DNA of 64,000 bases. It comes from Bryoerythrophyllum caledonicum. Its lineage: Eukaryota > Streptophyta > Bryopsida > Pottiales > Pottiaceae. The translations under genes were made by a program, and so were the position numbers. The stretch covers positions 24,500,462 through 24,564,461 of the forward strand of contig OZ020517.1 of NCBI GenBank assembly GCA_963971425.1, given 5' to 3'. The notes under the pieces are model-generated. The model saw nothing but the letters and a program-made list of their open reading frames with translations, made no database searches and had not been told where the DNA came from. This document shows positions 1-10,226 of this stretch, piece by piece (the first letter of the stretch is position 1; each line of letters opens with the position of its first letter).

Positions 1-1440
1 TCATCGACACTAGAGCCTCTCTTTTCCGTGATGAAGCTCTTTGGCCCTACCCCATGCAAGCTAAAGCTCCCCGTAGAACCCCAAGTTCCCAAAAAGATGA
101 TTGGTGGTTCCCGAAACCTTTCGCAAGTCACCATGTGCATGTGGTCTCAGTTACTAACATAAGACCTTAAGATTCGGAGTGACACACGAGGTCACCTCCT
201 TTACTTTCAGGAAAACTCAAGATTTATGTCTTGTTGTTTTGACTAGAGTGTAGGATGTGATGCTTATCCAAACCAGGTTAGCCCATAAAGGACGGCGACT
301 ATGACCGTGGAATCAATCTCAATTTCCATACTGCTATGTGCTTTAATTTTTCATTAGATACTAGTGGGGGTTTTTTTATTTCATTTTTCAAAGATGAGGT
401 TACATGTTTTGTTTATGTCACAAAAATCACTATTTGTTTTGTGAAATTTTGAGTTTATTATGATTAATTGAAGTAAAAGTGAAGAAAATTCATATGAAAA
501 ACAAAGTATGCTAATTTTTTTGAGAATCTCACCAAAGGTGTACAAAATAGGGACAAAACTTGTGGTGTAAATGAAACTTCCGTGTTCAGCTAAAATTAGA
601 TTTTTTTGGTAGGCCCAAACTTCAAATTGCAATAACATATTCAAATTTTTTGTATTTTTCAAAATTACAAATTGGAATAGAAACTTGACTTCATAAACTT
701 CCTTTGATTTGCTGGACTCAAAATCAAAAGATATCATCTCAATGACTTGTGTTCACAGTTAGAGCAACACCAAGAAGTTTCAAGAATTCAATACATTGAG
801 ATGCATGTCACCAGCCCTTTTTTTTTCATTTTAGTGGGATCGCCACAGTGGCTGCAGAGGCCAGGGAGCTGTAGTACTTCTGGCTTTCTCATCAATCCAA
901 ACGAAACTAAAATTTCTCCATAAATTTTCATTTCGAAGATTTCATCTATATAAACATAGATTTGTACATCCTTTTTGGCGACAAGATGGAGTCCCCGTTA
1001 TTCATTAGTGGCAATATGGCGACATAGCAACGACCATCCATGGAATTTTGGCGATGTGAAATCACAAATTTCCCACTTTTTTCGGGAATATTCTATTTTA
1101 TGATAATTTTTTTCACCATTTGGCTGTTTTTCGCCTAAAAAAAAAGGGCTGCATGTCACAAACTCTTTCTTCTTTAAATTTGACTTGATTTCCTTGACGA
1201 GGCAAGTTTCATCATCATCTAACACTTACACATTCAATAAATTCCCTACAACAGGAATTAGATTAAAAAAATGACCGGTTACATCGATAGGTTATCCTTT
1301 AAATGTCATCCGAGAAGCCACTATTTGGCTGCTCAAGCGTTTAAGGGTTAGTAAGAGAACATAAGATAAGCCCCCCTAAAACCCACAAGTTAAGGAATCT
1401 GCATACATGGAGAGAGGAGATGATTAAAATATTATTTTTT
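1..1440. other. intergenic, no gene recognised
   Basis: AT-rich sequence with no open frame that resembles a known protein. A short stretch near 130-190, with a CAGTTACTAACA core, resembles 7740-7790 in the same orientation, so part of it is probably dispersed repeat. No RNA gene was seen. Confidence 0.5.
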
Positions 1441-1700
1441 AGTGATAGCCAATAGAATTACAATCCCAACCCATGTGATTTCATATTTTTCCGATGAAAA
1501 CTGAATTAGTTATGAATTTTCAAACTGTACAGCCATGTTTAGTGGGTGGCCAACAGCAGGTACCCCCATAACCAACGACCAAAAGTACGGGTCGTGACTA
1601 ATAGAAAACCTCCATTTGGAGCTGAGTTGGTGGTAATGGGATGGAAGAAGGTTGAATACACCCCAATTTTATAGGCGTTGGCTATGAGTTTTTGTTGGTT
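1441..1700 (+). repeat. dispersed repeat, copy 1 of an inverted pair flanking the TIR-NBS-LRR gene
   Basis: About 250 bases here match the reverse complement of 7790-8015 at roughly three-quarters identity by eye. Shared landmarks are a GATAGCCAATAGAATTACAAT-like start, GTGATTTCATATTTTT, a TGGTGGCC-like block and a CCAATTTTATAGGCGTTGG-like end. No coding capacity and no clear target duplication was found. It is probably an old non-autonomous element of unknown class. Confidence 0.55.
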
Positions 1701-1964
1701 ATTTGGGGGCCTCACCTTACTTCTATTGTGTGCACTTGTCGGTCGAGGTTGATACTTTGCGTTTCCGATCTCGTGCGTCTGCTTTCGAGGTTGTCGGTGA
1801 CATCGACTGTTGCCGACAACTTCTTCCCAGGTTATTGGTTTCGTCGTGGCCGGTACTATGCACTTTCCTGTCTGTAATCTTCAATGATGTAACTTGGGGT
1901 GCTTCGGAGAAAGGTTCTGCCGCAGCTTCACAAGCAAGTGCGGTGATGTGACTAAATCGTCTCT

Positions 1965-2120
1965 TTGTGGACAAGTGCTTTAGATCGATGGAGCAGAAAT
2001 TCTCGTGAGAGCCTCTTGCCAATGGAGGAATTGGATTTGGAAGAAACTTCTGGGTCCACTCGGCTGGGAAGCGCTTCCCGTGTGCCTCCTGGTGACTCGA
2101 GCCGAAGCATTTACGAGCAG
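1965..2120 (+). other. possible upstream exon of the TIR-NBS-LRR gene
   Basis: An open frame begins with ATG at 1965 and ends at a good splice donor, GAGCAG|GTAAGA, in phase 0, which is the phase used at every later boundary of the next gene. I could not find a following exon that carries the frame cleanly into the TIR exon. It may therefore be 5' untranslated sequence, part of an alternative transcript, or chance. Confidence 0.2.
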
Positions 2121-2580
2121 GTAAGATCTGTCCAACCTTTCGCGCCATGCACACGCAATCCGCTCTTTCTGAGTGATGTTGGCTAGTTTGTTTGGTTTTA
2201 CACATATCGATTTGGGTTGGGGCATTCTTTGGAGCAAGGTTGTGGACATAGGCTTGGATTGCAGGAGAAAGGACCTATCATTCGTTTTCCTTGCTGATGA
2301 AATCGCTCTGTATCAACAAATGAGCAGGAATCTGAGTTGCCTTCATCCTCACGTCACCCCGCAGAAGTAGCAGGGGGTGATGTTATACTCGATCACTACG
2401 GAGGCAGACTGAATGTGCAGCAATTCAGGTATACCACGTATCTTTGAACTCAGCAACGCATTATCATCAAAATGACTGAAATTGTGTCCAGCCTGACAAG
2501 GAAGATGTGTGCAAAAGCGAGGGCATTGTAAACTAGATTCAACTCAATTCACATGACACACTTTTAGTCCTTTCCTTACT

Positions 2581-5469
2581 ATGAGGATGCTTTGTCCAAT
2601 CGCATCGCAATCTTCCTGCACAATGTGTTGCAGTTCATCGCAGCATGACGAGGTGAAGCATAAGATATTTATTAGCCATTCTGGAGCACAGAAGGATTTT
2701 GCGGAGCAGTTGTGTCTGGATCTTGAAAGACGAGGGTTCATTTTCCCGTTCTTTGATCAGAGACACCACAGTCTGCCCAAGGGCAAGTACTTCGTGCCTC
2801 TCATCAAGGAGGCAGCCCGACATTGTCTTGTTGCGGTGGTTCTGTTGTCGGAGGACTTCTTATGTTCGAAGTGGCCCATGATAGAGCTTGCTGAGGTTCA
2901 CGGCGCGCAACAAGCGGAGAACCAGCGGTTGAACATGCTTCCACTTTTCTACAAGTTATCAGTGAAGGATTTGGATGAGAGGGCTATCGAGGAACGTTGG
3001 ATGCCCACATGGAGACAACTTGCCAGCGGTGACGAAAGGATTGACGTGCACAAGTGGAGTGCTGCTGTGAGGGCGCTGCGGAAGGTGAACGGCCTCGTAT
3101 TTGGGCAGGAGGGACCATCGGAGGTGGCTTACAGGAAGGCTATCGTTCAAAGCATTTTTAGGTTGTCGCCTTCAGACTTGCTGTATGGCAGTTGCCGCAA
3201 AATGGTTGGTTACAGTCGAATTTGCCAGGTTCGTGCTATGGCCCATTTGGTATTGTGAAGGATAGGATTCTTATTGCTATTGCTTCTTGTCTAATTCAGC
3301 TGTTTTTAGTTCACTTGCATATGAATACATGACATGTCTTTGTGGCATTCAGACGGTGTGTGATCGGTTTGTGAGAGGCACGAGCGGAGGCCCATCATAT
3401 CTAGGTTTGTATGGAACGATCGGGGCAGGGAAAACAACTCTGTCCAAGGCCTTGTGCGATCACTTCTACGGAGAGTACATGGGCAGGGTTTGCCATGTGG
3501 ACTTTGGCGAGGCTCCGAGAATGGGTAGGGTGGGCCGTGTGGACTTGAATGCGAAGTCTCGATTGCGGCGGGTGAAGCGGATGTTGGAGAGGCTGTGTGG
3601 TCTCGAGAGAGAAGCGTTGGATAGAATCACAGATTTTGATGAGGTAATTTGTGTGTGAGCATGATGTGGTATGTTGCGAGCGGTGATTTTGTAGACACCA
3701 AGACGAACTCAGAGGTGGTAGTTGTGATGATGTTGCAGGGGCTGATGCTGATTCGTATGCACTTGAAGCGGGAGCCTGTGTTTCTTGTGATCGACAATGT
3801 CACCGACAATGACGCTGATGACAATAGTTGGAAAGAAGCGAATGAGTACTTGATGGCTGGGTTCCATCCCGAGAGCAGAGTTGTGATCACATCACGGAGC
3901 GTATCAAGTATTGGGGGCTTGGTGCCTGGCATCCAGTTCTGTATGCCAATGCCCAGATTGAATGTGACGGAAGCCGGAGAATTGTTCATGAGAACCGCTG
4001 TTCCAGAGAAGTCCATCTTCGGGCTCAGTGCTGAAGAGCAAAGAATCGTTGCGCTTTGCATCCAAGAGTGTTCATTTTTTGAAGCGGGCGTCTGTGATTC
4101 CGGTGAAGATGAAGAAGGTGTCTTGTTGTTGGAGGAGGACGTGCACAAAGCAAGGGAGATGAGGTATCATCCTGTGGCACTCTCAGCGCTCGGCGATTTC
4201 TTCCGCCGATATTTCAGCAACACTGAAATGCTGTGTTGGCCAAATCACTTGAAAGAGAACAAGGATCCGCCCTGGGACTTATGGAAATCATCGAATGGTA
4301 TTGGGGGAATCATCGGGTTGCAGTTTCATTCATTACACCCAAGTGAGCGGCTTTTATTTCTCGACGTTGCTGCCCTCATCGACGATGACTACACCGGTGT
4401 TTATCTCCACAACAACTTCATCGATGGGATCCCATGGGATTGGCTTTGTAAAGTGCACGACAAGACGCGGTCGGATGTGGAGAGACAAGTAAGCACATTG
4501 TTGATTCTTTTGAAGTGTTGCCATTGTGCTTGAAAGCGTAGTTCATCCCGTGTGTGAAGTGTATACCTTCTAAATCTCTGAGACTATGTGTTGCAGTTGC
4601 AGGATTTGGAAAGGTCTGGCATGATCACATTTGATGAAGTGGAGGATATCCCGATCATTTCATTACACAGCATTTACTCGAGATACGCAAAGTGGCACGC
4701 GACAAACCATGGAGTGAAGCGGTTCAAGAATGCATGGTGCGTGTTCAACACTCTAGATCAAAAATACGTGGTCTCAGAGCTCGTGAGGCTACGAATGTTT
4801 AATCTAGAACGTGCAAGTGTGAGGCTGCTCGCAAGCAAAATGATGCGAGAGCTCTACGAGCTTGAGGTGCTGCAGCTTGGTTCTTGCCCATACTTGACAG
4901 AACTAAACCTTGAGGGGCTAGAGAGTTTGAGGTATTTGGAGCTCTGGGATCTGCCAAACTTGGTGGCTGTGACATTGACGGGGAGTGGAGAGAGTGGGGG
5001 CATTTTGGAGTCCTTACAGTTTGTGGTATTGTGGGAGCTCGGTTCGCTAGTGCAAGGTCCAGATGTGAGGTCGTGTACCTCACTGTATGCGTGTCATGTG
5101 TATGGGTACGTAAGCATGACGAATATGGATGGACTGGAGTGCCCTACCTTGAAGGTGTTGGATATATCATCGCTCTCTATGCATCAGTTGGCGAGGCTAC
5201 CGAACGTCACAACCTTACACTCATTAGAGGTCTTCATGTTGAGATGTGATTTTGGCGTTGCCATGTCGGACGTGGAGGCATCGAGAAAACTTAAATTAAG
5301 GGATCTTGGGAAACCGTATTTGAAGGTGGTCGAGGAGTTTCTCACATATTTGTGCACTGAAGAGGTAGAGAGAGGCATGAGTTTGTATATTTGTTGGAGA
5401 AAGTGTGATCCTCTGTCCGAGTCTTTATTCTTGGAGGATTCTCATGGAGACGAGTATGAATGGAGATGA
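2581..5469 (+). CDS. TIR-NBS-LRR immune receptor-like protein
   Basis: Four exons (2581-3228, 3353-3643, 3739-4488, 4597-5469), all joined in phase 0, give about 854 residues. Exon 1 is a TIR domain (roughly residues 28-170) with the KIFISHSG start, a BB-loop-like segment and the acidic residue of SKWPMIEL, where plant TIR NADases keep their catalytic glutamate. Exon 2 carries the P-loop GTIGAGKTT (237-245). Exon 3 carries kinase-2 (VFLVIDN, D332) and RNBS-B (SRVVITSRS). Exon 4 holds irregular leucine-rich repeats. By family knowledge this is a cytosolic NLR that senses pathogens and signals through TIR-made nucleotides. Oddities: the MHD position appears to be LHS (586-588) and the GLPL motif is HPVALSAL. 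The start is uncertain, because TTGCAG at 2627-2632 could be an acceptor joining an upstream exon. Confidence 0.85.
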
Positions 5470-7416
5470 GGTGGAGGATACTATTTCCTTATGAAACCTC
5501 TGGTGGTCTCTTGTTAATGCATCCTAAATTTAATATTGTAGTTTACATTCACAACTGTTGGCTCATTGCAAAGGCTCACAGCTCATGGTGAAAGCTCACC
5601 AAAGACTCATGAAGTCTTGGTGTTTGAAAAGATTGAGGTTTCCCTCATCTTATTTCCATTCCATGGTACTCTTGTGGTTATCATTGGACGAGTAGAATGT
5701 TTTTCTAAAACTAGGCAGTTTGATAGACGGATTGAATTGCATAAGTGACAAAGATCTTTGACAACTATCACCCCCTTTGTGGAAATATAAAGATCACTAA
5801 AAGGTTCTATTATTGAATAGTTTTTAAATGATAAATATGTCCAAATTGGCTCCACAAAGATTCAAAATTGAAGATGACTACATTTGTAATGATTGTAGCA
5901 TTAAATTCTATTTCTAGTACGATCTCTAGGATAAGAAGATTTAGAGTAGAGGATTAGTGATCTAATTATACTAGATTGTATTCAACTGGAATCATTTGTA
6001 TTTTAGGTCCAACAAAAAATTACTATAGAATATAGGTGGCTACTTTTTATACCCCGTTCATTGCAAATCCATTTCTCTTATTCTAAACACTTCCATAACT
6101 TGTGAATTTTGGCGTGCGATTATCCTATACAATGTAGAATAGAGATCTATAAAATGTCTGCAATGTGCAGTAGAAAAATTTGCAGTCATCATGAGTCAAA
6201 GTACTTTGATTCTGTCCACAAAGAGAAGAGAGAAACTATATTGCACTCTTCAAATGCATTTATCTTACAATCTGTGCGGCCAAAGTTTACAATTTTTGCA
6301 GAGTGTAAACTTGTAGTAAAATGCAAAACTTATAGATTTTTGCAGAGTGTTCATGTAATGTATGAGCAAATTTGAACTTCACATTTGGCATCCTAATTCC
6401 TCATGGAATTCATGCAAACTGAGTTTTAACACCTCCAAAGTTCCATTCTGGGTCTCCTAGGAAATATAGGGTTAATCTCCCGTCCAAGAGAGATTGCCTA
6501 AAATTTGCAATAATATTTGGAAGGTATTAGACAATGTGTACAACTTGGTATGATCCTTTGATGTGTGACTCGGATTCCATTTTGGCACCTCAACAAGAAT
6601 TTAGATTTCTATTCACATTCCACCCAAACATTCCTCTACCCTATATTTCCCATTTTGGACACTATCAACCTCTCGACCTCGGTCCCTAGTGTGAAGCCCA
6701 AAGGCTGAGTTTGAGGCTCTAGACCAACCAAACAACTAGAATCGCTCGGCCTTCGACCTTGGTTTGTAATGTGAAACCCTCCTAAGAGTTCTACATTGAA
6801 GGACCTTGACCAATAGTGTAAAACCTCATCAAACAAGAGTCATACTTGAGACCAATCATACTGCTCCATTCCCACAGGATTCTGAACCAACCCTTAGTGT
6901 ACATGACACTATTTATCATTCTGAGTTGTGACTTCGGAAAAAAGAAGAACGAAACACCTCTAGAACCTCAAGGGTCAATACATTACTTTTCAAATCATTC
7001 CATGATAACCTCACCTTGTTCCATGTGACCACAAAAACATCCACATGGAAAATGAGTGCCTCGCAGCCAAAGACGTTGTCCACTCAACCGAACACAAGTT
7101 ATCAATGTTGCTACAATTGCTGCACTGCTAATGTGGTGCAAAAATCAATTCCTCAGCATGCATCCTAATCTCTCATCTGTAATTAGTACCGAAAGGCTAT
7201 CATGTGGTTTCATCCTCACTGATTTTTCTAAGTGCTAGCCAAGCCAATGAATCTGAGAAGCTAATATCTACAGGAAACTGTGAAAAATGGAACGTAACGA
7301 TGCCTCTGAAAAAGAGAGGAACCATCAAGTGTAAGAATCTATACGAGTTCAAATGAAAGAACGCTAAAAGTACAAGTGATTCAAAATGACGAATCTGTGG
7401 TGAAATAGAACAAATT
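5470..7416. other. intergenic between convergent genes, with old repeats
   Basis: This is the gap between the 3' ends of the TIR-NBS-LRR gene (+) and the SAM-PRXL2 gene (-). It is AT-rich without a recognisable gene. 6280-6500 resembles the reverse complement of 46990-47150 (shared CCTAATTCCTCATGGA and GAGTTTTA-CACCTCC blocks), so it is a dispersed repeat. 6670-6830 has a loose internal repetition of ACCTTGG...AGTGTGAAACCC. Confidence 0.5.
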
Positions 7417-10226
7417 CTAGTAGCCGTCGGATTCTCCGTCTTCCTGCACATCCATGCATCACAGGAGTAAGCTTACAACACCAGGATAGCAAATTACATC
7501 ATGAAGGAAAGAGAGCAGGTAAAATTTAACCCTTTAAGGAAGTATACGGCGTAATTCAGTTCAGACGGCCAAAACCAAATCGGGAAAGAAGAATGTGGAC
7601 ACACGAGGATTGTGGGGTTGATTCCGACGGCAAGGCAAACTTTGCTACTCTCTTTGCCATCCAATTTGGGCTGGCTTGTCCTTATATACAAAATGCTTAT
7701 GGTTTTCTACCGCACCTTTCAGAGAGTTGACTCCCACCCTCTCCATGTGGTGCCAGTTACTAACACAAGATTGTGAAGTGCAGTGAACCCCCTAGTAACG
7801 AACCGGAACCTATAACCAACACCTACAAAATTGGCGTATATCCAACCCACTTCCATTCCATGACCATCCATTCACCCATCCAAAATAGAGGTTCACAACC
7901 CCTTACTTTTGATCGGCGCTTATGGGGTACCAATTGGCGGCCACCAACATGGCATCACACAAAAATATGAAATCACTTGGGTAGGAATTGTGATTCTACT
8001 GGCTACCACCGAGGGAAAAAAAAAGGTAGGATTCTTTCCTCTCTCCATGTGTGACCATTGCTTGACTTGTTGGTTATGGAAGGGTTAACCTTAAAGGAAG
8101 AGGAAGTGGAGGCTTACCCTGATGGAGTGGCAAACGCGGAGCACTTCGTCGAGGGGCGCCCAGTCGCCGAAGTTCTTCTCCGCGAACTGGTACGCGACGC
8201 CGCCTCGGCCGCGCCTGACGATGAACATGCCGCCCTTGATGGTGCCCTCGCCCTTTGTGTTGTAGGGGATGCCCGACTTCACGGCACGCTTCCAGTTGAG
8301 GCGGGCGATGGGGTTGAGGATGAAGCCCCTGAACAGGTTGTCCTTCATCAGCTTGCCGCCGCCCAGCGCGCGGAAGAAGTCGCGGTTGTGGTCCAGCACC
8401 ACCATGCCGGCCCAGTAGCGGGGCCAGAACGACCACACCTCCTCGTCGATGTCCTCCAGCAGCACGGCCACCAGCTGCACGCCCAGCGCGTCGAAGATCG
8501 GCTTCCGCGCGAACAGCTGATGCGCCTCCGCGCGGCACATCACGCACCTGCAACACGCGCAGTGAGTTAGTCAGAGTCTCGACATCCTCGTAATCAAACG
8601 CAGCATCCTGATCGACAATCTCTGTGTTTCCTCACCCAGGTCGCCGGATGCAGAAGAACAGAGTGGGCTTCTCGGCCCACAAGTTGTACGCTTTGAAGGG
8701 TGGATCCCTTCGCCCGCCTTTCAACTTCCTGGAATCCACGCCGAAGCTGTGCTCAGGCGCGAGCTGCCGCAGCATCACCCCCTCGAGGTCGGACAGCTTG
8801 GCGACCTTGTCGGAGCTCGGCGCCTTCACCACCCCGCACAGCTGCCGCTTGTTGGCGGAGTTGGTCGCGGAGAACACGCCCCGCGGCGCATTCGGTCGAA
8901 TGGCGTGCGCCGGCCGCAGCTTCACCGGCGGCTCAAAGCCCGCCGCATTCGACCTGCACGGCGGCAAACTCCTCATAGCACACAACTCCCCTACGTTCGA
9001 CTTCCGAGGCGGCGAGTCCCGCAGACATGCATTGCCGTTGAATCCCAGCTCTCCAACATTCGACTTCCGAGGAGGCGAAGCTTTGCCAAACGATCCTAGC
9101 TCTCCCGCATTCGACTTCCGAGGAGGCGAGACTTTGCCAAACGGGTTTCCTGCGTAATTGGATCTCCGAGGAGGCGACGCTTTGCCACATGAGTTTTCTG
9201 CAGTAGACTTCCAAGGAGGCGAAGTTTTGCCGACAGGATTTCGGTTGAAACCTGGCTCTCCTGCATTCGACTTCCGAGGAGGCGAAGCTTTGCCAAAAGG
9301 ATTTCCGTTGAATCCAAACTCAGATCCTGCATTCGACTTGAGAGCAGGCGAAAAAAGCTTCGCGAATTCGGCAACATTTGACATCCTGGGAGGCGAGTGG
9401 CCCGCGAATGGATTGCCATTGAATCCTAATTCTCCCACGCTGGACGTGCGACCAGGTGCAGGCCGCGCGGACGAGTTCTTGGACCTCAATTCGCCTGCGC
9501 TCGACTTGCGAGGAGGTGAGAGTTTGGCGTACGAGTTTCTGTATCCCATGTCACCACCAGCAGCGTTGGACTTGCGAGGAGGCGAGCTCTTGGGTCGAAA
9601 CCCGAAGTAGCTACTAGCATTGGATTTCCGCGGAGGCGAACTGCCGAACGAGCTACCGAACGAGGACTCGCTCAGCGTCGACTTGTGGAGCTCGAAAGGC
9701 GGCGGCTTGCACAGCGGCTTCCCCTTGACCAGCACCTCCCTGCTGTCTTCACTGAGCCGCGACGGCGCCGTGGACGTGCGCCGCCGCAAATCGAACTGCG
9801 ACGTCTGCAGCCCACACGCTATCGAGGTGTTCACAAAAGTCGCCACTCGCGTCTTCCGCATCTTGAACCTGGTTGCCAGATCCGACGGCCTCATGGCCAT
9901 CAGGTCGACCAGCCCTATCCCCGACGCCTCCATCCTGTCTGCGTACTTCATTAGCGACCGGTTGTGCAGATGTATTCGCAACTCCAACGCATCCTGCAAC
10001 ACCAAAACCCTCAAAAGATGTAGGGTTCCCAGCGAATATTGAGATACAACGCGAGGTGAATGTGAAGACTTACTCGTTGCGCGTCTGTGAGGTCGAGAGC
10101 TTCCATGTCCGTGGCGCCGATGACTTTGAGCGTGGGCACGTCGTCCCAGCCATCGTCGGCGAATTTGACCCCCATGTCCTTCAACACGCCGCCGCCTAGA
10201 AACTCCTCCAGCACAAACGACGCCAT
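7417..10226 (-). CDS. SAM-SAM / SPPRKSN-repeat / PRXL2-like thioredoxin-fold fusion protein
   Basis: Exons 10226-10074, 9993-8636, 8547-8118 and probably 7443-7417 give about 655 residues in one frame. Residues ~2-63 and ~66-112 look like two SAM (sterile alpha motif) domains. Residues ~170-410 are about 13 degenerate copies of SPPRKSN separated by Gly/Asn-rich spacers. Residues ~440-650 are a peroxiredoxin-like 2 (PRXL2/FAM213, AhpC-TSA_2) domain with the CxxC site C505-V-M-C508 in the family context RRPGCVMCRAEA, followed by EGTIKGG-FIV and EKNFGDW. The family reduces peroxides or prostaglandin-like substrates using thioredoxin-type cysteines. SAM modules usually make polymers or hetero-complexes, and the SPPRKS copies look like proline-directed phosphosites (inference). 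The last exon adds only EDGESDGY and lies beyond a 674-bp intron that contains a dispersed repeat, so this end is the least certain part. An intron with acceptor TTTGCAG just before the ATG is likely 5' UTR. Confidence 0.82.
7790..8015 (-). repeat. dispersed repeat, copy 2, inside the last intron of the SAM-PRXL2 gene
   Basis: This is the reverse-complement partner of 1441-1700. Its presence explains why this intron is much longer than the others of the gene (about 80 bp each). Confidence 0.55.
8985..9660 (-). repeat. coding minisatellite encoding SPPRKSN repeats
   Basis: Degenerate tandem units contain CCTCCTCGGAAGTCGAAT-like sequence on the minus strand, which is TTCGACTTCCGAGGAGG on the plus strand. 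They recur at irregular spacing of about 45-75 bp and stay in frame inside exon 2 of the SAM-PRXL2 gene. Spacers often repeat GFNGNPFGKA as well, so the array probably grew by unequal exchange. Confidence 0.8.

Noticed and set aside
381-1225. Two minus-strand open frames (118 and 75 residues)
   Set aside because: Low-complexity, AT-driven composition, no family resemblance and no splice-consistent neighbours.
8058-8570. Plus-strand open frame of 170 residues
   Set aside because: It is the antisense shadow of the PRXL2-domain exon. The minus strand has the conserved motifs and splice sites.
8624-9610. Plus-strand repeat-bearing open frames
   Set aside because: Antisense of the SPPRKSN exon. 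The periodicity comes from the coding minisatellite on the other strand.
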